DNA of 64,000 nt from Candidatus Nitrosacidococcus tergens (lineage in GTDB: Bacteria; Pseudomonadota; Gammaproteobacteria; Nitrosococcales; Nitrosococcaceae), in the NCBI RefSeq assembly GCF_902810445.1, contig NZ_LR778175.1, positions 938,501 through 1,002,500 of the forward strand. Reading direction: 5' to 3'. Positions 18,301 through 25,971 of this stretch are shown piece after piece. Position numbers and translations under genes: made by a program. Numbering within the stretch: the stretch's first letter is position 1; each line of letters opens with the position of its first letter. The notes under the pieces were generated by a model that saw only the letters and a list, made by a program, of their open reading frames with translations, searched no databases and had not been told where the DNA came from.

Positions 18301-18910
18301 GTCGTTCCACTTCGTTTTTTAAATCTTCAATCCGTGCTAGATTTTCTCTTGTATTTTTCATTCGGAGCTCGGTTTCTCTTCGTCGTTCCTTGTACTTAGA
18401 AATACCTGCAGCTTCTTCAAGAAAACCACGCAGTTCTTCAGGTTTTGCTTCAATTAAGCGAGAAATGGTTCCTTGTTCAATAATAGAATAACTACGAGGA
18501 CCCAACCCTGTACCTAAGAAAATATCGGCAATATCTCGACGACGGCAACGGCTATTATTAAAAAAATAGCTCGATTGCCCATCTCGGCTTACTTGCCGTT
18601 TAATGGCAAGTTCGGCATAAGTGGTATATTGTCCCCCTAATCTACCTTGGCTATTATCGAAAATAAGTTCTACAAAACATTGACCGATAGGTTTACGAGA
18701 AGTAGATCCATTAAAAATAACATCAGCCATCGAATCACCACGAAGGTATTTAGCAGAACTCTCTCCCATGACCCAACGTACTGCATCAATAATATTGGAT
18801 TTCCCACACCCATTAGGTCCCACTATGACTACTCGATTACTGGGTAGAGGGAAATTCACTGAATCTATGAAAGACTTGAAGCCTGTCAGCTTAATTTTTT
18901 TTAACCGCAT
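15386..18910 (-). CDS. smc: Chromosome segregation protein SMC
   Basis: A 1174-residue SMC ATPase organising and segregating the chromosome. The N-terminal head has the Walker A GPNGCGKSNIIDAVRW near residue 32; two long coiled coils (about 170-500 and 670-1000) flank a hinge at about 510-640; the C-terminal head has the signature LLSGGEKALTAIAL and Walker B FCMLDEVDAPLDEANV. The length is that of full SMC, not MukB. First gene of smc-zipA-ligA, 18 bases upstream of zipA. The divergent queF gene starts 65 bases away, so promoters for both lie between them. Confidence 0.97.
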   Translation of the reverse strand: MRLKKIKLTGFKSFIDSVNFPLPSNRVVIVGPNGCGKSNIIDAVRWVMGESSAKYLRGDSMADVIFNGSTSRKPIGQCFVELIFDNSQGRLGGQYTTYAELAIKRQVSRDGQSSYFFNNSRCRRRDIADIFLGTGLGPRSYSIIEQGTISRLIEAKPEELRGFLEEAAGISKYKERRRETELRMKNTRENLARIEDLKNEVERQLNTLKRQAENAEKYQTLKTAEHEIKKKIYTLRWQQLIEEGKKQQQAIQVQENKLEKTTTALAHLESQWVSSQVKLQNIREQTEKIQTQYYHQSTEITKLEQNIHYNQTQQIQTKKELEQVSDRLTQIEIIRTEKLASIDQVDSLIIKSNQEYSDAQTQWKRAQKLANESKNEIENWQVQWEKLNQYNHKLVQQSQGVQASLKQLEREQLQLSQRIERLNLEKQQLVEKKGEVQIDSIENKCFFLTQEITEQEAKLEQCKTKILANEKEEKRLIRTLQEYESHWNRLQGQLSSLQKLQKTALSYSNKVGQWIHQQKLENYPKLLNKIKVEVGWELAVERVIGTYLGAICIDNISTLDPIELVPLAGEELMLVDNTPDFAYSDSQSTEDKSTLWDKVDTSLPLNSLLLWIYTTETLEQALMLRPKLTIGKSVITRNGIWLGSNWISLGNKKEKTQTGIVTRAQEISQIQEKINVQHQESTLIKQKQKELYNQICLFKKERIKYQENIDSLKEKLHHQQTRLTRAEAQNEHYQIRWGQIEQECNEASHQYGDNKEESKQLIIQLQKITYELDQSKSFQANYLGRKKEIWDKNEKIQNAAMLQKEAIHQLEMRGKDLENRKLTAKEILGQIQKEYNDLMQRQVALTLKCSDNQSLIQDLKQQLDIQLQERLVIEKLLNTLRVEIADEENKAYLCQRQKKEQEIIISEDRSHLSQVQIESQEIKVRIQTLEEQIIEQGFDIEEVSANLCITENSVSQLESEHKNTSKKIQQLGAINMAAIEEYQTQQERLQYLQSQYTDLTDALNTLNGAIERIDKETRSRFQETFDKVNEGLELLFPKLFGGGKSYLELDSNNLLNSGVTIMARPPGKKNSTIHLLSGGEKALTAIALVFAIFQLNPAPFCMLDEVDAPLDEANVGRFCNLVKEMSEKVQFIIVTHNKTTMEIGNQLTGVTMHEPGVSRLVAVDMDKAIELAAI

Positions 18911-18974
18911 CCTTCTATTTTAAGGGATAATACTGTATTTAGATTGGAGATTTTTACAGGAATATGGCTAAATA

Positions 18975-19364
18975 ATGAGTACTCAGCCTAGCAAAACATT
19001 AGAGACTTTTCCTAATCCATACCCAAAGCGGGATTATACTATTCGGATTAAAATACCGGAATTTACCTGTCTTTGTCCAAAAACGGGTCAGCCAGACTTT
19101 GCCACCCTTCATTTGGAGTATATCCCTGATAGTCACTGTGTGGAGCTAAAAGCTCTTAAGCTTTATATCTGGTCTTATCGAGATCAGGGAGCATTTCATG
19201 AGGCAGTCACTAATCAAATTTTAGAGGATTTAGTTGCAGTCTGTAATCCTAGATTTATGCGACTGACCTCAGAATTTAACGTACGAGGCGGAATTTATAC
19301 TAACGTAGTTGCCCAATACCGCCAACCAAACTGGAGTCCTGATCCTGTTGTACAGTTACCCTAA
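18975..19364 (+). CDS. queF: NADPH-dependent 7-cyano-7-deazaguanine reductase QueF (short type)
   Basis: A 129-residue T-fold enzyme reducing preQ0 to preQ1 in queuosine biosynthesis. The catalytic Cys lies in CLCPKTGQPDFA (Cys34) with the conserved Asp at 41, and the QueF signature is ELKALKLYIWSYRDQGAFHE. This is the short, single-domain Bacillus-like form, about half the length of the E. coli type. It heads a close-packed gene run, nine bases before the FGGY kinase; that linkage looks like simple operon packing. Confidence 0.95.
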   Translation: MSTQPSKTLETFPNPYPKRDYTIRIKIPEFTCLCPKTGQPDFATLHLEYIPDSHCVELKALKLYIWSYRDQGAFHEAVTNQILEDLVAVCNPRFMRLTSEFNVRGGIYTNVVAQYRQPNWSPDPVVQLP

Positions 19365-19372
19365 TAAATAAT

Positions 19373-20665
19373 ATGGCAGAAGCCTTTTTTGTAGGAATTG
19401 ATCTAGGTACTTCTGGTTATCGTGCTATTGCAATCACGCAAGAAGGTACTATTGTAGGACAGAGTTATCTTTCATCTTCTATAGAAATTGTTCAGGCAAA
19501 AGAGCAAAACCCAATAGATTGGTGGGCAGGAATCAAACAGGTACTCACCCATCTGTTTCAAACAGTACCTGCTTATCAAGTAAAATCCATTGCGGTAAAT
19601 GGAACTTCTGGAACTGTATTTCTAGTGAGCGCACAAGGTATACCTATCACTCCTGCCTTGCTTTACCACCATAATCTAAGTAAAGAACAAGCACAATATA
19701 TTGCTCAATATGCTCCTCCCACAAGTGGAGCTTTAGGGGCTACTTCAGGGTTGGCTAAATTACTCTATTTACTACAACACTATCCTGAAGAGGCTAAATA
19801 TACAGCTTATTTAGTCCACCAAGCTGATTGGATTGCTTTTTGTTTGGGAGCATCGTTAGGAATTAGCGATGAGAACAATTGTTTGAAAACAGGTTATGAT
19901 CCCTATTATAGAATGTGGCCTACTTGGCTTAATCATCTTCCCATCTCTAATTCTTTACTACCTAAAGTAGTTCCTCCAGGTACCCCTATAGGTAAAGTTA
20001 ATCAAGAGATGGTAAATGACTTTGGATTAAATCAAGATACTACCTTAGTTGCAGGGACTACCGATAGCGTGGCTGCGGTTATTGCAGCCGGTACTCAACA
20101 AGCTGGAGATGCAGTAACTTCCCTAGGTTCAACCCTAGTACTAAAAATTATTACACCTCAGTCTATTTTTAATAAGGATCAAGGAATTTATAGCCATAGA
20201 TTAGGGGATTTCTGGCTGGCAGGAGGTGCTTCTAATAGCGGTGGTGCCGTACTACAACAGTACTTTACTCAAAACCAGATAGATAAGATGACTCCCCTAT
20301 TAAAACCTAACGAGCCGACAGGGTTAAACTATTATCCTCTGGTTAATCCCGGAGAGCGGTTTCCTACCTGTGATTCCGATTATCCACCAAGAATGACTCC
20401 TCGCCCTAAAAGTGATCTTATTTTTTTTCAAGGAATCCTTGAGGGCATTGCTCAGATTGAAACTCAAGGTTATCACCAGTTACATAAGCTTGGAGCACCT
20501 TTTCCTAACCATATTAAGACGGTAGGCGGTGGAGCGAAAAATCTTCCTTGGAAAAAAATTCGAGAACAAACTACAGGTGCCAAAATAACAGTTGCTACCC
20601 ACACTGAGGCAGCTTACGGTAGTGCATTATTAGCACAGCAAGGAGCCCTTTGTCATGAATACTAA
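19373..20665 (+). CDS. FGGY-family carbohydrate kinase (xylulokinase / D-ribulokinase-like)
   Basis: A 430-residue sugar kinase of the actin-like ATPase fold. The phosphate loop is FVGIDLGTSGYRAIAI at the N-terminus, a second FGGY block is AGTTDSVAAVIAAGT near 228, and the adenosine motif is TVGGGAKNLPWKKI near 385. It is shorter than classical xylulokinases of about 490 residues and resembles the compact form found in cyanobacteria and plants, which acts on D-ribulose; the substrate is therefore left open. It overlaps the start of the acyl-CoA ligase gene by 11 bases. Confidence 0.85.
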   Translation: MAEAFFVGIDLGTSGYRAIAITQEGTIVGQSYLSSSIEIVQAKEQNPIDWWAGIKQVLTHLFQTVPAYQVKSIAVNGTSGTVFLVSAQGIPITPALLYHHNLSKEQAQYIAQYAPPTSGALGATSGLAKLLYLLQHYPEEAKYTAYLVHQADWIAFCLGASLGISDENNCLKTGYDPYYRMWPTWLNHLPISNSLLPKVVPPGTPIGKVNQEMVNDFGLNQDTTLVAGTTDSVAAVIAAGTQQAGDAVTSLGSTLVLKIITPQSIFNKDQGIYSHRLGDFWLAGGASNSGGAVLQQYFTQNQIDKMTPLLKPNEPTGLNYYPLVNPGERFPTCDSDYPPRMTPRPKSDLIFFQGILEGIAQIETQGYHQLHKLGAPFPNHIKTVGGGAKNLPWKKIREQTTGAKITVATHTEAAYGSALLAQQGALCHEY

Positions 20666-22439
20666 TTACCTAATTACTCCAGAGAAAGCAAAAACACTAG
20701 CTGGCTTATTTCAAGAACGAGTACGACTGACTCCAAATAAGATTGCATATCAATATTTTAATACAGAGAAAAAAATATGGGTGCAATTAAGCTGGGCTGA
20801 TATGGATACTGAGCTAAAACGTTGGCAAGCAGCACTTACTAAAGAAGATTTAAAGAAAGGAGATCGGGTTGCTATTATGCTGCCAAATTGCCCCGAGTGG
20901 GTGCTGGCAGATCAAGCAGCATTAAGCTTAGGTTTTGTGGTTGTCCCTTTGTATGTCTCTGATCGAGCAGAAAATATTCGTTACATCTTAAAAGATTCTA
21001 ATGTAAAGTTACTCATCATTAAAAATAGTCGTCAATGGCAGGAAGTAAAACAGGAATCATCATTAGACGAGCTTAATAAGGTAGTCTCTTTGACCCAAGC
21101 AGAAAATAGTGAAAGTAAACTTTATACTATGGATCAATGGTTGCCACTCTATGGAGAAGAGATAGCACTTTCTCCCTGTGAGCCCAGTGATCTAGCTACG
21201 ATAGTATATACCTCGGGTACTACTGGAAATCCTAAAGGGGTAATGCTCAGCCATCAAAACATTTTATGGAATGCTTGTAGTAGCTTACAAAGAGTGCCTG
21301 TTTATCCAGAGGATTCTTTACTTTCCTTCTTGCCCCTCTCTCATATGTTTGAACGTACTTTAGGTTATTACCTACCTATGATGGTAGGTGCCTCTGTGAG
21401 TTACGCTCGAGCCTCCACTAAGGTAGCTGAAGACTTAGTAACTCTAAAACCTACCACCATGATTAGTGTGCCTCGGGTTTATGAACGGATTTACGATAAA
21501 ATTCATCAAACCTTAGAGAAAAAACCTAAATGGGTGAAATACTTATTTAGATTGGGCATAGCTAGTGGATGGCAACAATTTAGAGTGCGACAAAAGCAAA
21601 TCCCATGGCATCTCCTCTGTTTATTTTGTCCTCTACTTAAAAAACAAGTGAGCCAACCCATTTTAGAAAAATTTGGGGGAAATCTCCGAGTTGCTATATG
21701 TGGTGGTGCAGCCCTTAGCTATAAAATTTCTAAAGAATTTTTAGCGTTAAACGTACCACTTATTCAAGGATATGGTTTAACAGAAGCAAGCCCTACAATC
21801 TGTGCAAATGCTGCCGATAATAATGATCCTCGTAGTATAGGTACTCCTCTGCAAGATGTGGAAATTAAAGTAGAGGGTACTGGTGAACTACTCATAAGAA
21901 GCCCTGGAGTAATGTTAGGGTATTGGAATAATCCACAGGCAACCGCCGAAGTGATCGATCAAGATTATTGGCTCCACACCGGCGATCAAGTACGGATAGA
22001 TCAAAATAGAATTTATATTACGGGAAGAATTAAGGAAATTATTGTGCTCACTAATGGAGAGAAAGTTCCTCCAGCAGAAATGGAAGCAATGATTGGCATG
22101 GATCCGCTATTTGAGCAGATTATGGTAGTGGGTGAGCATAAACCCTATTTAGGTGCATTGATCGTATTAAATTCTGATAGCTGGGTTGATCTTGCCAAAA
22201 ACTTAGATCTTAATCCCAATCAGGAGTGTTCCTTAAAGCATCCAAAGGTGATCAAACAAGTACTAGGGAAAGTAAAATCTCATACTAGATCTTTTCCGGG
22301 TTACGCTAAGATACGCAATGTATTCCTTAGCCTAACACCTTGGACCGTAGAAAATGGATTGCTTACTCCAACTCTTAAAATTCGTCGTAATAAAATTCTC
22401 TCCCAGTACCAGCGACAAATTGAGGATCTGTATTCATAA
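20655..22439 (+). CDS. Long-chain acyl-CoA synthetase / AMP-dependent ligase (FAA1/FadD15 type)
   Basis: A 594-residue ANL-superfamily enzyme activating fatty acids with ATP and CoA. AMP-binding motif TIVYTSGTTGNPKGVMLSH near residue 178, then LSFLPLSHMFERT, GYGLTEASPTIC (A5), GYWNNPQATAEV, WLHTGDQV (A7) and GRIKEIIVLTNGEKV with the hinge (A8). Length and motif pattern fit the COG1022 long-chain group. It has no signal peptide. Overlaps both neighbours (11 bases with the kinase, one base with ynfA), so it is surely translated from a polycistronic message. Confidence 0.92.
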   Translation: MNTNYLITPEKAKTLAGLFQERVRLTPNKIAYQYFNTEKKIWVQLSWADMDTELKRWQAALTKEDLKKGDRVAIMLPNCPEWVLADQAALSLGFVVVPLYVSDRAENIRYILKDSNVKLLIIKNSRQWQEVKQESSLDELNKVVSLTQAENSESKLYTMDQWLPLYGEEIALSPCEPSDLATIVYTSGTTGNPKGVMLSHQNILWNACSSLQRVPVYPEDSLLSFLPLSHMFERTLGYYLPMMVGASVSYARASTKVAEDLVTLKPTTMISVPRVYERIYDKIHQTLEKKPKWVKYLFRLGIASGWQQFRVRQKQIPWHLLCLFCPLLKKQVSQPILEKFGGNLRVAICGGAALSYKISKEFLALNVPLIQGYGLTEASPTICANAADNNDPRSIGTPLQDVEIKVEGTGELLIRSPGVMLGYWNNPQATAEVIDQDYWLHTGDQVRIDQNRIYITGRIKEIIVLTNGEKVPPAEMEAMIGMDPLFEQIMVVGEHKPYLGALIVLNSDSWVDLAKNLDLNPNQECSLKHPKVIKQVLGKVKSHTRSFPGYAKIRNVFLSLTPWTVENGLLTPTLKIRRNKILSQYQRQIEDLYS

Positions 22440-22762
22440 TGCTTTTTTTAAAAAGCTTAATATTGTTTTTAGTAACAGCTTTAGCTGAAATTATTGGCTG
22501 TTACCTTCCTTATTTATGGCTCAAACAAGCTAAATCAGCTTGGTTACTCATTCCAGCAACATTAAGTTTAATTGGCTTTGTTTGGCTACTTACTTTGCAC
22601 CCGCAAGCTACGGGAAGAGTTTACGCAGCTTACGGTGGCGTATATATTAGTGTGGCTTTATTTTGGTTATGGGCAGTTAATTCAGTAATGCCAACTTGGA
22701 CAGATTGGCTTGGTGTGGGGCTATGTTTATTAGGGATGGCAATTATTATACTAGGTGCATAA
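22439..22762 (+). CDS. YnfA/UPF0060 family small membrane protein
   Basis: A 107-residue protein with four predicted transmembrane helices. It matches the YnfA family (UPF0060, PF02694): FLVTALAEIIGCYLPYLWL at the N-terminus, RVYAAYGGVYISVALFWLW in the third helix and DWLGVGLCLLGMAIIILG at the end. E. coli YnfA has been described as an SMR-like transporter; role here unknown. The start A is the last base of the preceding TAA stop, giving tight translational coupling to the acyl-CoA ligase. Confidence 0.92.
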   Translation: MLFLKSLILFLVTALAEIIGCYLPYLWLKQAKSAWLLIPATLSLIGFVWLLTLHPQATGRVYAAYGGVYISVALFWLWAVNSVMPTWTDWLGVGLCLLGMAIIILGA

Positions 22763-22820
22763 AGTTATATAATCATAATATTAATTTTTATAAACAGTAA
22801 CCAATTTATTATGGTTAGAT

Positions 22821-23927
22821 ATGCTTAAACCCAAAGTATTAGCGGGTTTATCCGGAGGGGTAGATTCTTCAGTAGCCGCTTTGCAATTACAGCAGCAAGG
22901 TTATAAGGTGAGCGGCCTTTTTATGAAGAATTGGGTGGATTTTGCAGAAGAATCAGAGTGTACCATCGCAGAAGATCGGCTGGATGCTAAAAACGTTGCC
23001 TCTACCCTAGGCATTTCTTTTTATGAAGCAAATTTTGCAGAAGATTATTGGGATCATGTTTTTCAGCATTTCTTAAAAGAATATGAGGCAGGGCGTACCC
23101 CTAATCCGGACATTCTATGTAATCGAGAAATAAAATTTAAAGTATTTTTAGATTATGCTCTAAGTGTAGGTAACCATTTCATTGCTACTGGACACTATGC
23201 ACGGATTTGGCGATCTGATGATGGCTTATACCATCTTCTTAAAGGCAAAGATAATAATAAGGATCAAAGCTATTTTTTATACACTTTAGGTCAGAAACAA
23301 CTTTCTTATACCCTATTTCCCTTAGGCGATCTTGAGAAAACAGAAGTACGCAAAATTGCTGCCAAAGCAAAGTTTTCTAATTATAATAAGAAGGACAGTA
23401 CAGGAATCTGTTTTATTGGTGAGCGTCGATTTAAGGATTTTCTCAGCCGCTATTTGTTAAATAAGCCCGGAGAAATCCGTACGCCAAAAGGAGAAATTGT
23501 GAGTTATCACGAAGGGTTAATGTATTATACCTTAGGGCAAAGACAAGGATTGGGTATTGGTGGACACAAAAATGGTAATGGGCTACCTTGGTATGTTGTC
23601 AGTAAACAACTGGCAACAAATACTCTATATGTTGCTCAAGATAAGGAGCATCCATGGTTGCAAAGCCAGAGAGTTAACGCAAATGAATTGCATTGGGTCG
23701 CAGGACAATCCCCTATACTACCTTTTTCGTGTACTGCTAAGACTCGTTATCGCCAACCAGATCAATCTTGTACTCTGACACAAATTACTAGCGATTCTAT
23801 TGAAGTTATTTTCGATACACCACAACGAGCAGTAACCCCAGGACAAGCAATTGTTTTTTATAAAAATGAGGAATGCCTTGGAGGTGGAACAATTACAACC
23901 ACAGATGCACCAGGAAGAGCACTATGA
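22821..23927 (+). CDS. mnmA: tRNA-specific 2-thiouridylase MnmA
   Basis: A 368-residue enzyme that thiolates U34 of tRNA-Lys, -Glu and -Gln. The ATP-binding P-loop SGGVDSS is at residues 11-17; the two catalytic cysteines are in NPDILCNREIKF and GICFIGERRFKDFL; the PPi/tRNA part is followed by the beta-barrel domain from YHEGLMYYTLGQRQGLGIGG onwards. Full family length. Its stop overlaps the hflD start as ATGA, the same arrangement as in E. coli and many gammaproteobacteria. Confidence 0.96.
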   Translation: MLKPKVLAGLSGGVDSSVAALQLQQQGYKVSGLFMKNWVDFAEESECTIAEDRLDAKNVASTLGISFYEANFAEDYWDHVFQHFLKEYEAGRTPNPDILCNREIKFKVFLDYALSVGNHFIATGHYARIWRSDDGLYHLLKGKDNNKDQSYFLYTLGQKQLSYTLFPLGDLEKTEVRKIAAKAKFSNYNKKDSTGICFIGERRFKDFLSRYLLNKPGEIRTPKGEIVSYHEGLMYYTLGQRQGLGIGGHKNGNGLPWYVVSKQLATNTLYVAQDKEHPWLQSQRVNANELHWVAGQSPILPFSCTAKTRYRQPDQSCTLTQITSDSIEVIFDTPQRAVTPGQAIVFYKNEECLGGGTITTTDAPGRAL

Positions 23928-24568
23928 AGACAATATGGCATGATAGGGTACTAGCCCTAGCAGGTATAATTCAGGCACTGCACTCAGTACAACAAATAGC
24001 ACGCCATGGTAGTGTCGCTACTGATACGATAAATGCTAATTTATTTAGTATTTTTGAGCTTAACCCAGAAACTACTGAAGACATTTATGGAGGTATCCAA
24101 GGACTTTCCGTAGGGTTAAAATTCCTGAATCAGCAGCTGAATAAAAAACTTCGCCGAGCAGAGCCTGAACTTCTTCGTTATTTAATTACTATCATTTATC
24201 TAGAAAAAAAATTAAAACATAACACCCAAATGCTAGATAAAATTGGTCATGAAATAGAGGTGCTTAAGCTGCAGACAGAAAACTTAACCCCAATGCAGCC
24301 AGAAACTATTGCCCGTCTTGCCCAAATTTATCTCAATACTATTAGCACTCTTAGCCCAAGAATCCAAATTAGAGGAGAGCAAACCCATTTAAAGCAGGCA
24401 GAGAATATTGAATTAGTTCGAGCTTTGCTTCTCTCAGGGATTCGTTCAGCAGTGCTTTGGCGACAAGTAGGAGGACGACGTTACCAACTGCTCTTTAATA
24501 ATCAGCAGTTATTACGAGAAACAGAATCTATACTACAAAGGCTCTCTGATATTGAGTCGAACCGGTAA
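23924..24568 (+). CDS. hflD: HflD family protein (lysogenization regulator homologue)
   Basis: A 214-residue, mostly helical peripheral membrane protein matching HflD (PF04356). Family blocks are LALAGIIQALHSVQQIARHG at the N-terminus and LLLSGIRSAVLWRQVGGRRYQLLF near the C-terminus. In E. coli HflD binds phage lambda CII; its housekeeping function is unclear. The ATG at 23924 overlaps the mnmA stop; a longer frame from 23873 lies inside mnmA and has no family match, so it is not used. Converges on the CPBP protease gene, six bases away. Confidence 0.93.
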   Translation: MKTIWHDRVLALAGIIQALHSVQQIARHGSVATDTINANLFSIFELNPETTEDIYGGIQGLSVGLKFLNQQLNKKLRRAEPELLRYLITIIYLEKKLKHNTQMLDKIGHEIEVLKLQTENLTPMQPETIARLAQIYLNTISTLSPRIQIRGEQTHLKQAENIELVRALLLSGIRSAVLWRQVGGRRYQLLFNNQQLLRETESILQRLSDIESNR

Positions 24569-24574
24569 ATAAAT

Positions 24575-25246
24575 CTATGGAGCAAGATAACCTAGAGCAA
24601 TTAGAGAAAGAGTATTTAAACTACCATGAGCAAAAATAGCAGGCCATAGGGTATTCCAGCGGATAGTAAAAAAAGCAAGTACCATGCCAAAGAGCCCAGT
24701 TTGCACTACCCCTATCCACCCTTGGTATAGATGACCCAACCCAAAAAGAAGTGAGGAAAGTAAAATTCCTTTATGAGTACTCCCAAGGGCTATCGAGCAG
24801 CGGTTTAATAAAACGCCTCGTGCCATAATTTCTTCATAAATCCCCACAAAAAGCATCATAAAACTCAGCTCTAATACGGATAGATCATTATCTAATTGAT
24901 TTGCAATGGTTTGTAGTTGGCTAAGGTGCTGTTCAAGTAGTGGCATATTGAATAGTGCGATAAAAACATTCAATAATATATTGACCCCTATACCACTACC
25001 CAACACAATAAAGGCTTGTAAGATATGATTAAGTCTTAGGGGCTGTAATTTTATGTACTGCCAGTTTTGATTACGATACACCAATAAAATTTTTATCCCA
25101 GATAAAATGGTTATACCTTGCAAAATTAATAGAACAAATAATTGATGAGCAGTGATAAACGTACCTAACCATTTCACAGCTATTGCACTGATTCCAACAA
25201 GAGCTAATGTAAAAAATATATCTGCCCACGCTTGGCTACGGTTCAT
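24575..25246 (-). CDS. CPBP family intramembrane glutamic endopeptidase
   Basis: A 223-residue multi-pass membrane protein with about six to seven hydrophobic segments. The active-site motifs of the CPBP/Abi family (PF02517) are present: EExxxR in YEEIMARGVLL near residue 138 and FxxxH in LLFGLGHLYQG near 168, followed by a final conserved block (FAHGSLN) near 205. The family includes prenyl-protein proteases and bacteriocin-immunity proteins; the substrate here is unknown. Divergent from the ABC exporter pair, 41 bases apart. Confidence 0.86.
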   Translation of the reverse strand: MNRSQAWADIFFTLALVGISAIAVKWLGTFITAHQLFVLLILQGITILSGIKILLVYRNQNWQYIKLQPLRLNHILQAFIVLGSGIGVNILLNVFIALFNMPLLEQHLSQLQTIANQLDNDLSVLELSFMMLFVGIYEEIMARGVLLNRCSIALGSTHKGILLSSLLFGLGHLYQGWIGVVQTGLFGMVLAFFTIRWNTLWPAIFAHGSLNTLSLIALGYLAP

Positions 25247-25287
25247 CGTGATTTATTACCTATAAATTTAAATCCTACACTATAGTA

Positions 25288-25971
25288 ATGCCTGCATTAG
25301 AATTAGTTAACCTAAGTAAATCTTACTGGAAGGGAAATACAGAACATATCATTCTGAAAAATTTAAATACTACAATTGAAGCAGGTGAGTATATTGTCCT
25401 TTTAGGACGTAGTGGATCAGGAAAATCTACCCTCCTTAATCTAGTTGCTGGTATTGACTATCCAAACGCTGGAGAAGTGAGAGTCGACGATACAAATCTA
25501 ACTCAACTTTCAGAAGAGCAACGCACCCTATTTCGGCGACGTTATCTGGGTATTGTTTTTCAATTTTTTAATCTTATTCCTACCCTTACGGTTGAAGAAA
25601 ATGTACTGCTACCTCTAGCACTCAATGATCAAAATAACTCCCAAGGTCAACGTAAAGCAAAAGAGCTACTTCAAGAAATTGGATTATCCGATCGAGCTTA
25701 TAGTAGTCCTGATGAGCTCTCTGGGGGTGAACAGCAAAGAGTAGCCATTGCGCGCGCACTTATCCATGATCCTGTATTAATTTTAGCCGACGAGCCTACC
25801 GGAAATTTAGATTTCGAGACAGGGCAACAAGTTCTTGCCCTTTTAGATCGGATGATCAAACAAAAAGGTAAGACTCTAATTATGGTAACCCATAGCTTAG
25901 AGATGATAGGTCAAGCAGATCGGGTGTTAAAACTAGGTTCGACGGGATTAATACCAGAAAAATTTAATTAA
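25288..25971 (+). CDS. ABC transporter ATP-binding protein (LolD/YbbA type)
   Basis: A 227-residue ATPase. Walker A LGRSGSGKSTLLNLV near residue 38, Q-loop IVFQFFNLIPTLT, signature LSGGEQQRVAIARAL near 148, Walker B LILADEPTGNLD and the H-loop MVTHSLEM. The 'NL-P-LTVEENVLLPL' block is typical of MacB/LolD/YbbA ATPases that partner FtsX-like permeases. The permease ATG follows the stop codon directly, so the two form one exporter; its position resembles YbbA-YbbP. Confidence 0.93.
   Translation: MPALELVNLSKSYWKGNTEHIILKNLNTTIEAGEYIVLLGRSGSGKSTLLNLVAGIDYPNAGEVRVDDTNLTQLSEEQRTLFRRRYLGIVFQFFNLIPTLTVEENVLLPLALNDQNNSQGQRKAKELLQEIGLSDRAYSSPDELSGGEQQRVAIARALIHDPVLILADEPTGNLDFETGQQVLALLDRMIKQKGKTLIMVTHSLEMIGQADRVLKLGSTGLIPEKFN

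Noticed and set aside
15386..18910. MukB instead of SMC.
   Set aside because: Length, the GPNGCGKSNIIDAV Walker A and the smc-zipA-ligA context fit SMC.
23873..23923. Longer hflD start inside mnmA.
   Set aside because: The extra 17 residues have no HflD counterpart; the ATGA overlap at 23924 is the conserved arrangement.
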